61,862 bases of DNA from an uncultured Kiritimatiellota bacterium (GCA_944389545.1 CALXMT010000012.1:1-61862); one strand, 5' to 3'. Shown: positions 9,901 to 18,142, counted from the stretch's first letter. Translations and numbers: made by a program. Notes: generated by a model from the sequence alone, not told the origin.

Positions 9901-12900
9901 CAGACGAGCCTCAGCGTCTCCCCCGTGGATGACCCCGCGGCCATCGTCTCCGCCTTCAACCGCAAGTGGACCTCCACCATCCTCGTGCCCACCGGCACCC
10001 AGCCCGGCGCCCAGGCCGACATCGCGGCCCTCGCCAGTGAGCTCGACATGGCCTACCTGCGTCTGCAGCAGGGCCAGCAGGTGCCCACCGCCACCGTCAT
10101 CTACCTCGTCACCCGCCTCGACCTCCTCACCGAGAACCTCCATGTGGATGACACGGCCCTGCCCAACCTGGTGACTGAGGTGCAGACCATCTGGGCTGCC
10201 CGCCGCAACCAGCTCCTCCGCGCCTTCAACATCGGCATGCAGGGCGATCAGCCCGTTCCCGCCGGCACGGAGGTCGACCCCGCCTACACCGGCATGGCCG
10301 AGCGCACCAAGGATTTGGGCGGCACCGCCGTCTTCAATCAGACCTCCGACTTCGAAGGCCCTGCCACGGGGAACGCTCAGAACGCCTACGAGGCCGCGCT
10401 CGTTGCGGCCACCACCCCCGGCATCCAGCAGCAGTACCGCGCGGCCATCCGTGGCCTGAACGGCGGCATCCTCATCAACGACGGCGCGGCCTACCGGGCC
10501 GACCGCGGCAACGCCTTCGTCGCCCCCGTCGGCTACCACCCCTCCCTCCGCCACTACACCGACGGCTCCGCCGTGGGCGCGGAGGACGGCTACCGGATCA
10601 TGGCCGTTGACTTCGGCACCCGCATGCCGACCGCCGGCGTCGATGCCGCCATCGCCTCCATGGAAGGTATGTCGCCCTTCTTCAACGACATCGTCGCCTG
10701 GGATCCCTTCGTCACCACCAACCCCATCGTCGCCGACTCCGACGCCGACGGCATGGATGACTACTGGGAAATCTTCCACGGTCTGAACCCCGTCCTCGGC
10801 GACTACTCCAACCTCGCCTACGGCAACGCCTCCACGGGCTTCACCAACTACTCCATCGACAAGGTGCACGACGTCTACCTCGGCTCCAACGGCCAGGGCT
10901 TCACCACCGACAAGATCGAGGGCGACGTGGAGGCCATCCCCGAGCGCAACAACCTCTTCTTCGTCGATGTGCTCGACCAGGCCCCGACCATGGAGAACGC
11001 CTTCGTCAACCCCGAGATGGAGAAGAACGCCGTCACCGGTTACGATTACTACAGCTATCCGTGGTTGGCCGGTGCGCCCTTCGCTGACCCCGATGGCGAC
11101 GGCCTCATCAACTCCGAAGAAGCCGTCAACCCCAACGGCAACACCGAGCGCTACGGCACCGACCCCTCCCCGCTGTGGATGACCGACCCCGACAACCCCA
11201 ACTCCCTCGTCACCCGCTTCTACGGCGGCGCCAACGCCACCCTCCGCATCGCCCTCGAGAAGTGGCGCGCCACGGAGCTCCCCAACGTTGAGGAAGGCCA
11301 CGAGGTTGACGCGGAGAACGCCGCCATCGGCGCCTACAACCCCAACGAGACCTTCCCCTACGTCAACTATCCCGGCGAGGATTATCCCGGCACCTTCGCG
11401 GCCTTCTTCCCCTACGAAATCAACGAAGGCTTCGATACCGACGGCGACGGCATCCCCGACAAGGTCGAGCTCGAGTCCAACGGCGGCAACCGCGGCGACC
11501 CGCAGTCTCTGCGCACGCCCTCTCGCCAGCAGGTCGCCTACTTCGGCGGCAACGGCGCCATGCAGTCCATGGCCGAGGTCCACTTCGGCCCCTACGCCCT
11601 GCAGACCTTCACCCTCGAGTGCTGGGTCAAGCCCGATGCCACGCAGGGCGGCGCCTATCAGCCTGACGCCAACGTGGATGCCAAGGAGGTCATCCTCATC
11701 GATCGTCCTTGGCGCTTCTACGAGACCAACGAGAGTGACAGCGGCGATAAGCTCAGCCCCATCCGCCATAACTTCCGCCTCGGCCTCACGGTCGCCGCGG
11801 ACGGCACGCTGACGCCCTTCGCCGACTACACCTCCGCCGGCACCACCGGCACCGCCAATGGCGGCACGCCCGTCTTCTCCAAGAAGGCCTCCGGCTCGCC
11901 CATCTCCGCCGGCAAGTGGAGCCACCTCGCCGTGACCTACAACGGTTCCACCCTCACCGTCTACGTCAACGGCGCCGCCGCCGGCACCGCCCAGGCGAGC
12001 CTCATCCCCGCCAACGGCCTCATTTCCGTGGCCGACAGCGACCCCAACGACGTCCAGCGCTACACCTATCGTCCCGCGCCCATCCTCATCGGCGCCGGCC
12101 CTGCCGACAACGCGTGGGTCGCCGATCTTGCCGCCGCGCCTGGCAACACCACCGTTGAGCGCTTCTATGCCGGCCGTTACAGCGGCTACATCGATGAGGT
12201 CCGCATCTGGAATGGCGTCCGCACCGCCGGCGAGATTTCCGGCAACATGAGCAAGACCTTCTCCCAGGTCGACCTCCTGCAGCAGCGCTACAACGTCTTC
12301 GCCGCTCGCTTCCGCGGTGCCGGCCTCTTCGAGACCAACACCCCCGCCGAGCTCCTCGCCATGTACACCTTCGAGGATCTCCTCGCCGGCACCCTCGGCG
12401 ACGAGCCGAAGAAGAACACCGATCCCGAGACCTCCGCGGAGAAGCCCTACCTGGACAAGAACGGCAACCCCGTCGCCAGCGCGGACGAGGCCGCCAAGGA
12501 GCCCGACACCAAGCCCGTCGAGACCTATCCCGGCGAAAAGACCGTTGGTGGCGCTGACGTCCCCGGCTCGCTCCTCTACCGCCGCGGCAATTACCCGACG
12601 CAGACCGAGAAGGACGCCTACACCGTCCTCCCGGAGGTGGACGAGGTCTACACCTCTTACTACGCGAAGAACTATCCTGCGGCCCTCCTCTGGCAGTATG
12701 CCGCGACCAACGTCCTCGAGTGCGTGCCGATGGCCCACAGCACCATCGCCCACCTCCCGCTGGCTGACGTCGAGCGCACTTCGACCAACCTGCTCCTGGC
12801 CGAGACCACCACGAACGGCTCGCCTGACCTCCTCCTGCCCTCCGGCAGCGCCCTCAACGTCAAGCCCGCCGACAGCGTCTACTGGACGCCCTACGGCGCC

Positions 12901-15900
12901 GGCCTGCGCGAAGGCGCCTCCGCCACCCAGATCTATCCCGTGAAGGCGACCGGCAACCCCTACGCCTATCGCTACCACGCCACGATCTTCTTCGACGTGC
13001 CCACCTACCGCAACCTCACCGGTTACTCCACGCAGGTGCCCGCCGACCTCCTCATCTTCGGCGACGTCTTCGCCAGGTACGATGAGTCCACGTGGGCTGA
13101 TGGCTCTCCCTCCACCGAGCCTGACACCGGCGATGACGACCAGGGTGGCAGCGGCGTCACCGGCGACGGCTCCCTCGAGTGGTTCGAGCACGGCTCCAAG
13201 GATGCCGTCGACACCGCCGATGGCGAGCTCTCCAAGGGCGGCGAGTACCTCGAGAACGAGATTGGCCGCGGCCAGAATACCGACACCGACCAGGACCTCA
13301 TGCCCAACTGGTGGGAGAACCACTACGGCCTCGACCCCGAGGACCCCACCGGCGACAACGGCCCCCACGGCGACCCCGATGGCGACTACCTCACCAACTA
13401 CGCCGAGTGGCTCGCCCGCTCCAACCCCAACAATCCCTCCACCGCCGGCAACGGCGTCCCGGACTTCCACATCCCGATCTGGGCCCGCCGCGGTCGTCCC
13501 ACCTTCGGTCTCCTCTACACCGACAATGACTTCATGGAGGATCACTGGGAGGCCAACTACGCCAACGAGCACCTCACCGTTGACCGCAACGACGCCTACG
13601 CCGATGCCGACAGCGACGGCTGGAGCAACTGGGCCGAGGCGCGCGCCAACTTCCGCACCGGGCGCCACTCCACCAACCCGCTCTCGGACACCTCCATCAC
13701 CGCGAACGGCAACTTCCTCAACGAGTTCCCGACCCCGGCCATCCGCCTGACCGTCGACTACTTCGGCGACCAGAACGTCTACACCAACGTCACCGCCGAC
13801 ACCAAGATTGTTGTCCACGGCTACACCGCCGACGGCAACAACTCCTCCCCTGACGTCACCTACGAACTCCCGCTCACCACCAGCCGTGCCGAAGGCGACG
13901 CGGGGGCTCTCGGCGGCAACGTCGCACAGGAGATGGGCAACTGGCGCTCCGGCACCCTCGCCGGCTATGTCCACATGGGCAACGTCGTCCCCGGCTCCTT
14001 CCAGATTGCCTACAGCTACGTCAGCCCCGTCTCCAGCGACGTGGTGGACACCAGCCTCAAGCCCACCTTCTACGTCACCGACCGTTCGCCTGACGGCACC
14101 AGCGCCGCCACCGGCCAGCTCTACATCGTCAGCGCGACCCTCGATGGCGCCGACGGCGGTTACTACGAATCCTTCGGCGAGGATCCTATCGGCACGATCG
14201 ACTACGCCACCGGCGCCTACACCGTCGACTTCGGCGCCACCAGCCCCGCGGCCGAGGCTTGGGAAGACGGCGTCTTCTCCGCCCTCCGCCCGGTCGAGTT
14301 CGAGGAAGGTGAGCTCCCCGTCGCCAACGTCGGCGCCACCTTGGTCCAGGAGCCGACCACCGGCGCCTACTTCGAGCGCTACGACTTCCCGTTCACCGCC
14401 TTCAACGGCAACCTCACCGCCCGTTATGCCCTCCAGGCCGGCGCGAGCAACACCTTCACCCTCGTCCAGCCCGACTCCGGCCACATCAAGGAAGGCATCA
14501 ACAACTTCTTCGTCTTCGTCGACTTCAACGGAGATGACTACTGGAACCGCGGTGAGCCCGCCGGCGTTCCCGACCAGCATGACGTCGACATCGGCTTCGA
14601 CCAGGTGAACCGCACCCTCCACGTCCAGCTCACCGAGGTCGCGCCTCCCGGAGCCCTCCGCTTCGATGTCGGCACCGTCCTCAAGAGCCTCACGGACGCG
14701 CTTTATCAGGGCACCACCACCGATGACCAGAACATGACCTCCACCGTCCCCAACGGCTACTACGACAACGGCCAGGCGATGCTGGATCCCACGGACTTCC
14801 TCGGCATCATCGGCACCGACACCACGAAGCCCGCCACCCTTATTGTGACGCTCTTCTCCTACACCGGCACCGGCACCGGTGACACCGAGACGCAGCAGCC
14901 CAATACGGAAGTCTTCCGTAAGCCTTATAACAAGAATAAGCCTTACATCTCCGAAGACGAGATTTATGCCAAAAATCCCAACGGCATCGAGCCGCCCGAA
15001 TCGCCCTCCATCACCGCCGCCAAGTATCTGATCTACCTGGTTCCGCAGGGCAAGGAAGCGTCCATTCCTCAGCTCACCGATTACTGCATCGGTGCGGTGA
15101 CGAACACCTTCAACGCCATGGATGGCTCCCTCACCACCTTGGTGCCCGCCTCCGAGGGTGGCATTCAGGGCGGCACCTACCGCTACAACACCGAAGTCAC
15201 CTTCGCGTGGAAGAGCAACGTCCAGGTGCCGAACTTCACCCTCACCATTCGGAAGACCCACGATGTCCACGGAGAGCCCGTCAAGGGCACGCCCACCGTC
15301 TTCTCCCGCACCATCCGCGGCGTCTCCGCTTACGCCAAGGATATCGGCTCCGACGGCACCGAGCAGTTCCGCTACCGCTACGTCCTCCCGCGTGGCATCG
15401 GCGAGCTCGCCGGCGACGTCCTCTTCGGCAACGGTCAGTATAAATATGAGCTCCTGCTCAATCCGTACTCCGGCGAGGAGCAGACGCTGACGGGCACCTT
15501 CAACATCGCCCTCCGCGAGTCCGGTGACCCGAAGAGCGTTGACTACGTGGACCTCCGCGAGGATCCCACCGCCAACGTCTCCACCCCGGCCAACACCGAG
15601 GACTCCTACTACGTCCGTGCCAAGATCCACTACACCGGCGTCCTCAAGGAGACCGACGACTTCAATGGTGCCAAGATCATCGTTGAGGCCCACTACTCCG
15701 GCTCCTTCAATGGTGATCCCATCGCCGCCAACTCCGACCTCCTCGTCTACGACGATGAAGATGGAGAGGCCGCGGAGCTCAACCGCACCATCAAGATGAG
15801 CAAGGCCAACACCTACAACACCACCGTCGCCGGTCCCGATGGTGAGCCGGTGGAGAACCCCGCCTTCTTCTCCACCGACTTCGATGTCGAGGTGCGTGGC

Positions 15901-16815
15901 CTGCCCAGCGACCGCGCGGTCTACCTCGTCGCCTTCCTTGACCTGGATGGCGATGGCCAGCGCGACCGTTGGGAGCCGTGGGGCTACGCCACCCAGGGCC
16001 AGGGCGCCGCCGGCGGGTACTACTTCGACCCCGCCCCCATCACCCCTGTCCGCTCCGGCTTCGCCACCAACGTGGACTTCTACATCCAGGACGTCGACGT
16101 CGACAACGACAAGCTCGCCGACAGCTACGAGTGGAAGAGCGCCGGGTTCCCCTCCGACAAGTTCGAGGACTGGAACGAGAACCTCACCGGCGGCTCCAAC
16201 GCCCAGGCCGGTCAGGCCCTCTGGACCAAGAACAAGGCCGGCAGGCTCGCCCTCACCGCCTACGGCGCCCAGATGTACGGTCTCAAGATCGTCTCCGTCG
16301 AGCCCGAGACCGGCGCGGTCGTCGCCGAGGGCATGCCCGAGAACCTCGAGGTCTTCCGCGACTTCATCGCGATCCTCGGCGAAGACACCGCCCTCAACGT
16401 CCTCAACGCCTTGAGCCAGAATGGCTGCACCGACTGCGAGCTCCAGGTCACCGACATGGACTTCGATGGTGAGAACATCACCTTCACCTGGGACGTCGTC
16501 GGCGTCTCCGAGTCCGGCGCCGCCACCGCCCTGGCCGACCAGCCCGTCTCCGTCGTGGAGGCCCTCGCCAAGGCTGTGAGCAACGCCAAGTACGCCATCT
16601 ACGGCAAGACCAGCCTCGATGACGCGACCTGGACCCTCGTCCGCACCGAGCAGGTCAAGGGTTCCACCAGCAACGTCAACGGCAAGCCCACCGCCACCCT
16701 CTCCATCAGCGAGGCCACCACGACCCTCGCCAATGAGGGTGCCTCCGAAGGCCAGGCGCCCAAGTTCTTCAAGGTGATTCTCTCCACCGAGGAGAACCCC
16801 GCCAAGACCCTCTGA
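3955..16815 (+). CDS. Giant secreted protein with TSP3-like calcium motifs and a LamG domain (4286 aa)
   Basis: The ATG at 3955 has GAGG 9 bases upstream and begins a clear Sec signal, MKIKQTFLIAIGAVLGLFG with cleavage after AYA. Much of the chain looks like beta-sandwich repeats. About a dozen Asp-rich motifs of the DxDxDGxxDxxE type (thrombospondin type 3/EF-hand-like) are spread over residues about 1360-4050, for example DTDGDGMPDGFE near 1500, DTDGDGIMDGWE near 1815 and DTDGDGIPDKVE near 2492. A LamG/concanavalin-like domain spans about 2530-2760 (FTLECWVKPDA, WSHLAVTYNG, GYIDEVRIWNG). The last 80 residues contain GKTSLDDATW and FFKVILS, a pattern also ending the other giant protein. Likely exported and surface-exposed, possibly an adhesin or polymer-binding scaffold. 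A strong terminator follows. No transmembrane anchor or LPXTG-type signal is evident. Confidence 0.9.
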   Translation: MKIKQTFLIAIGAVLGLFGMGQAYAQSLSGVHIQSITVSPASGDTSQPLAVGDRVYFDVKLTNTGALNITGNSLNPDLASTGQRPYLQLNMNLKGTSQKNGISLETDEPESETTNTAVAFYQGPVGNDPLAMRFVYVVRPGDLSADLTYAVNGNNQPIFSDNINRLALSVISSGTVPSYQSLSASVLTFASDPNDKPEDDPGNTNPDVAVNGYTLTVGDVRTNNEGVLYQGVNPATLALPDGAAVSTFATSQLATACRFWVEYNDGGTWKQVPAGVTSMTRDNAQIKQGDVTAALAAPFNNTYSATVRGPTTSTFTEQKLFLNIPRNNAYPADGQIRLCYGVPPTNNTTKTTYSWWEYTLTATPLITDGASNLGYAVSNSALDRNSDITLSGCSASSGLNNVTIDGGAGNTGVIIASAGDAFTISIAKNANVIADNSPLYAVIEPLSTNTLGITADRYYVPIDVTGATTANATFSVPDNVTSGQSVFFRIWVPQLETLTQGTGTIDVPFYLQVDTTAHSEYITITGTAYSGEEYYTPLPTVEGDNTTAPLNYLTYTLSFDEASEDARNVVVYPVGEDADGNYVRIDDSFTYADGRKPFDVISEYIRVQGTAAVSSSADADYVVRVNANATSGTFVVALINDFPANYMGGTASSGGTTITVPNTPILVAKTSDRNGNITGENDDSTVLEITTENRAPTIRGAYGPNNAAVNQAATWNFTVNDVASDYLIARLSYGDNNTDTKLYVDEARMEAIMGATAWAERRTALMQQYQLEEDDILDRSTTGAEQISFTHTYTSGTTASWFFTVIDSSGVHSDTDGVVTLESSQTFRFYVLYTPTLPGFGYVQFSPSDGNDEWGWSKNLTFTALPRNGVTSATFEAFPFRAGDTRFTGVDNFPTASLSRTKDSFFYRWENYDQAAAGGGTTTIVPQGREYENPITINRVQQGAGGGEGNTAADWQDITLQVIFVAEYHPGDAIDSSVSAPQRANAARLGDYNQDGVPDGWILNALGDTDNSRAMVEGGTVTVPEGDGLPAIGWVDNIYRYGAAAGGRPNGSFAVEANNFTAKMRVRGRDDALNAAIRNQIDKDGIPAGEWISNVQWVIAVRPEVVGEEPDDFSGLNVGTYDNTSSTYTPAWRTIRLYTGSAASVTYTGNRIPYTATTLANDTDWHVVMDEDGYAIQANNTEGQPYRYTTVYVNVNADDPDYETFRVVYSSEPWGYQQTSYVYLDENNQEIRDDNDNPIFDPTRVVQTVQNGNPVFDAQGNPVYNRLQRNGNLVTETFWTAGSEVAGVPFPYATDPGETGNISELQGQVWAIDGQYHFTDTRVAGGMLVDEPFFHNRYIEDGTMTPRLTSWLERFPNLDTNDQDNDGLPNGYEYYFWYYASRIAYGSAFTITDEDGNIVQQQLNTAIWPAIDMRKRTGANTGNGFTLGRRFNNAYNPDQGLTQGNFWTPIPASDVLAAFHPLMGGNPGATDTDNDGLSNLEEFTLGTNPIDCDTDGDGMPDGFEAAFEGLNPLTNDANGNPDGDYYATATLELHPEYHHLFVPVLKEGAVNVANGRRVVYDYEASAFYSVAEADFGELIAGDALVALNASLADVQAWTDDVKFASIVRTVTLSDFDLYQALGFNPNTGWYGSRPTGANTPKFSVCQPVNTAPFTNVQEFNAAVRSVNRSPDGEDIEIATFISRAKETSNPTKADTNDDGIPDGWSNYVGFSTARAAGVDQDGDGLTAVQEFQCRVANLLVDDPNKAEGTWPETLKSVTHEIGGATWANKLLPTDPWDPDTDGDTVIDGDEGLYFLYGTTSDASYLGGGGDPNTVDTDGDGIMDGWEFRYGIAADAQARAVAEDGIRDEATITAMVEELTVFAPDPTSTNDRSVDYDRDGLTNYQEYLTGILRHFRYDLGTQAARLYADKPGAFTMNNATGTISEWREYPDVYNAIEDLGWSNGVPSHTYANVIEGEADNPRREPVVVNAIKQQWAANIQPTRQTSLSVSPVDDPAAIVSAFNRKWTSTILVPTGTQPGAQADIAALASELDMAYLRLQQGQQVPTATVIYLVTRLDLLTENLHVDDTALPNLVTEVQTIWAARRNQLLRAFNIGMQGDQPVPAGTEVDPAYTGMAERTKDLGGTAVFNQTSDFEGPATGNAQNAYEAALVAATTPGIQQQYRAAIRGLNGGILINDGAAYRADRGNAFVAPVGYHPSLRHYTDGSAVGAEDGYRIMAVDFGTRMPTAGVDAAIASMEGMSPFFNDIVAWDPFVTTNPIVADSDADGMDDYWEIFHGLNPVLGDYSNLAYGNASTGFTNYSIDKVHDVYLGSNGQGFTTDKIEGDVEAIPERNNLFFVDVLDQAPTMENAFVNPEMEKNAVTGYDYYSYPWLAGAPFADPDGDGLINSEEAVNPNGNTERYGTDPSPLWMTDPDNPNSLVTRFYGGANATLRIALEKWRATELPNVEEGHEVDAENAAIGAYNPNETFPYVNYPGEDYPGTFAAFFPYEINEGFDTDGDGIPDKVELESNGGNRGDPQSLRTPSRQQVAYFGGNGAMQSMAEVHFGPYALQTFTLECWVKPDATQGGAYQPDANVDAKEVILIDRPWRFYETNESDSGDKLSPIRHNFRLGLTVAADGTLTPFADYTSAGTTGTANGGTPVFSKKASGSPISAGKWSHLAVTYNGSTLTVYVNGAAAGTAQASLIPANGLISVADSDPNDVQRYTYRPAPILIGAGPADNAWVADLAAAPGNTTVERFYAGRYSGYIDEVRIWNGVRTAGEISGNMSKTFSQVDLLQQRYNVFAARFRGAGLFETNTPAELLAMYTFEDLLAGTLGDEPKKNTDPETSAEKPYLDKNGNPVASADEAAKEPDTKPVETYPGEKTVGGADVPGSLLYRRGNYPTQTEKDAYTVLPEVDEVYTSYYAKNYPAALLWQYAATNVLECVPMAHSTIAHLPLADVERTSTNLLLAETTTNGSPDLLLPSGSALNVKPADSVYWTPYGAGLREGASATQIYPVKATGNPYAYRYHATIFFDVPTYRNLTGYSTQVPADLLIFGDVFARYDESTWADGSPSTEPDTGDDDQGGSGVTGDGSLEWFEHGSKDAVDTADGELSKGGEYLENEIGRGQNTDTDQDLMPNWWENHYGLDPEDPTGDNGPHGDPDGDYLTNYAEWLARSNPNNPSTAGNGVPDFHIPIWARRGRPTFGLLYTDNDFMEDHWEANYANEHLTVDRNDAYADADSDGWSNWAEARANFRTGRHSTNPLSDTSITANGNFLNEFPTPAIRLTVDYFGDQNVYTNVTADTKIVVHGYTADGNNSSPDVTYELPLTTSRAEGDAGALGGNVAQEMGNWRSGTLAGYVHMGNVVPGSFQIAYSYVSPVSSDVVDTSLKPTFYVTDRSPDGTSAATGQLYIVSATLDGADGGYYESFGEDPIGTIDYATGAYTVDFGATSPAAEAWEDGVFSALRPVEFEEGELPVANVGATLVQEPTTGAYFERYDFPFTAFNGNLTARYALQAGASNTFTLVQPDSGHIKEGINNFFVFVDFNGDDYWNRGEPAGVPDQHDVDIGFDQVNRTLHVQLTEVAPPGALRFDVGTVLKSLTDALYQGTTTDDQNMTSTVPNGYYDNGQAMLDPTDFLGIIGTDTTKPATLIVTLFSYTGTGTGDTETQQPNTEVFRKPYNKNKPYISEDEIYAKNPNGIEPPESPSITAAKYLIYLVPQGKEASIPQLTDYCIGAVTNTFNAMDGSLTTLVPASEGGIQGGTYRYNTEVTFAWKSNVQVPNFTLTIRKTHDVHGEPVKGTPTVFSRTIRGVSAYAKDIGSDGTEQFRYRYVLPRGIGELAGDVLFGNGQYKYELLLNPYSGEEQTLTGTFNIALRESGDPKSVDYVDLREDPTANVSTPANTEDSYYVRAKIHYTGVLKETDDFNGAKIIVEAHYSGSFNGDPIAANSDLLVYDDEDGEAAELNRTIKMSKANTYNTTVAGPDGEPVENPAFFSTDFDVEVRGLPSDRAVYLVAFLDLDGDGQRDRWEPWGYATQGQGAAGGYYFDPAPITPVRSGFATNVDFYIQDVDVDNDKLADSYEWKSAGFPSDKFEDWNENLTGGSNAQAGQALWTKNKAGRLALTAYGAQMYGLKIVSVEPETGAVVAEGMPENLEVFRDFIAILGEDTALNVLNALSQNGCTDCELQVTDMDFDGENITFTWDVVGVSESGAATALADQPVSVVEALAKAVSNAKYAIYGKTSLDDATWTLVRTEQVKGSTSNVNGKPTATLSISEATTTLANEGASEGQAPKFFKVILSTEENPAKTL

Positions 16816-16824
16816 GCCGAGGGC

Positions 16825-16865
16825 AAAAAAAGAGGGGACCGCCTCCGCGGCCCCCTCTTTTTTTT
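16825..16865 (+). terminator. Rho-independent terminator of the giant-gene operon
   Basis: A-rich arm AAAAAAAGAGGGG pairs with CCCCTCTTTTTTT, with an inner CCGC/GCGG extension, followed by an uninterrupted T run. It starts 10 bases after the stop. Unlike the module hairpins it has a proper T tract. Confidence 0.92.
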
Positions 16866-17266
16866 GTTAGCTGATTGGCTGATTAGCTGATTGGCTGATT
16901 GGTGCGCCCCTGCGGGGGAGGGGCGCTGACGCGCCCCGGAGAACGGAGAACGGAGAACGGAAAACAGAGCGCCGGCAAGCGGGCGACCAGCGAAGTCGAT
17001 GAAAAGCGTGGAATGTTTTTGGGAAAACACGAAGGACACGAAGAGCCACAAAGACACACGAAGCACGCCGCAAAGGGAAACGCAGATTCCGCAGATTTGT
17101 GCAGATTTTGGGCGTGCTGGCGCACGCCTTTTTATTGGATGGTGGCTGACGCCACTTGCACAGCGGGTTGTCCGTCGCGCGTTTACGCGCGTTCCTGTAT
17201 CTCCTGCATCTCCTGAATCTCCTGAGGGGTGCTCAGTGCTTTTTGGGGTGGCTCAGCCGCCCCTCA

Positions 17267-17452
17267 GAGAGACCCTATAGGGGTCGACCTCAGACCCTTA
17301 AGGGTTTCGACCCCGACCCTTATAGGGTCTCACCCTCGACCCCTATAGTGGTTGACCTCGGACCCTTATAGGGTCTCAAAAAGACCCCTTAAGCGCTTCT
17401 CCAAATGCCCCTTTTTGGCCTCCAGAAGGTACTATATAATAAGGTAGGGGCG
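17267..17452. repeat. Five-palindrome TATAG element, copy 1
   Basis: Five GACCC..TATA..GGGTC-like palindromes at about 17271-17285, 17293-17308, 17315-17329, 17338-17354 and 17361-17375; centres are 22-24 bases apart, about two helical turns. A less conserved stretch follows, then ACTATATAATAAGGTAGGGGCG-like sequence (17431-17452) with a TATAAT at 17435-17440. Same architecture at 57071-57266 downstream of the other giant gene. Possible operator array, structured RNA or cruciform region. Confidence 0.7.
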
Positions 17453-17758
17453 ATTGCGCCTCGGGAAGCTTGGAAGTTTAGAGGCTTGGAGGCTTGGTTT
17501 GATTGGGTGGGGCGCGGCAAGCGCGCGACAAAGAGGGCGTTGGACAGAGCTGATGTGTTTCTAGGAATCACGAAGGACACGAAGGACCACAAAGGCACAC
17601 GAAGATTGCCGGATAGGCGTTCTAGAGGAGTGCCCTGCACAACGTCTTCACCGTCGCCCTGCAGGGGCGCTCCTGTATCTCCTGCATCTCCTGTGCGCCT
17701 TATGGCGACGCGGTAGGACATATAGGACAAGGGGCGCTGACGCGCCCCAGAGAACAGA

Positions 17759-17792
17759 GCGTGCAGGCGCAAAGCGCCAAACCTTCCACGGC
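17759..17792 (+). repeat. GTGCA-hairpin module, GGCGC/GCGCC stem
   Basis: Frame GCGTGCA-[stem]-AAACCTTCCACGGC with stem GGCGC, loop AAA and GCGCC. The next copy 14 bases downstream has the same frame but a different, equally complementary stem. Other copies read at about 1955, 2242, 30210, 31301, 33263, 42897 and 61807 on the + strand, and inverted at about 2511, 2881, 3034, 18029, 21104, 21422, 38196 and 57512. Confidence 0.85.
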
Positions 17793-17805
17793 CACGGAGA
17801 ACAGA

Positions 17806-17839
17806 GCGTGCAGCGGCGAAGCCGCAAACCTTCCACGGC
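17806..17839 (+). repeat. GTGCA-hairpin module, GCGGC/GCCGC stem
   Basis: Same 34-base frame as 17759-17792, but stem GCGGC, loop GAA and GCCGC: two arm positions changed and both compensated in the other arm. This adjacent pair is the clearest case of stem covariation in the window. Confidence 0.85.
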
Positions 17840-18113
17840 TACAGAGCGCCCCTGCGGGGCGACAAAGTGACGGATGGCCTCTCGTGGAAGATTAATCCTG
17901 CGGGGCTCCACCGAAAGACTCCCAAACCCAAAGCATGGCGTGCGAAGCCCGCCATGCCCTTACAGGCCTCCGGGCCGTGCGTGCGCCTTTGCGCACGCAC
18001 GGCCCGCCCCAGCGTCGCCTTCTTAGCCGTGGAAGGTTTGGCGCTTCGCGCCTGCACGCTCCGTTCTCTGTTTTCCGTTCTCTGGGGCGGCCTTGCCGCC
18101 CCCAAAAAAGGGC

Positions 18114-18142
18114 TTGACGGCGGGGGCGGAATGGCGTATTAT
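18114..18142 (+). promoter_or_regulatory. Promoter of the aromatic amino acid leader
   Basis: -35 TTGACG (18114-18119), 17-bp spacer, -10 TATTAT (18137-18142). The expected start, about 18149, lies only a few bases before the leader-peptide ATG at 18153, so the leader would be translated from a nearly leaderless transcript. This is the best -35/-10 pair in the window. Confidence 0.75.

Larger units (their letters stand above)
16866..18113. repeat. Intergenic repeat mosaic between giant gene 1 and the aromatic block
   Basis: No gene is supported. Contents: GATTGGCT octamers (16869-16902), CGCCCC and GGGGCGC hairpins, heptamers, CACGAAGGA tandem (about 17020-17075), hairpin GGCGTGC/GCACGCC followed by T5 (17111-17133), ATCTCCTGC tandem, the five-palindrome element (17267-17452), CTTGGAAG tandem, a second CACGAAGGA tract, AGGACATAT, two adjacent GTGCA-type hairpins (17759-17839), then a reversed composite unit ending in GGGGCGGC/CTT/GCCGCCCC at 18084-18102. 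Confidence 0.8.

Noticed and set aside
3859-15693. A 3944-codon open frame on the minus strand opposite giant gene 1
   Set aside because: It is exactly in register with the sense codons and open only because TTA, CTA and TCA are not used there; the translation is low-complexity Gly/Val/Asp/Glu, with no signal, domain or RBS.
17405-17911. Overlapping short frames across repeat-rich gaps, in many reading frames
   Set aside because: Translations are the same module peptides seen in every gap, such as TENG, ALFSVL and RACTLCS; no RBS or conserved start.
16866-18113. tRNA or rRNA genes in the larger gaps
   Set aside because: No TTCGAAT-type T-loop with an acceptor stem and CCA end, and no rRNA signatures were found.
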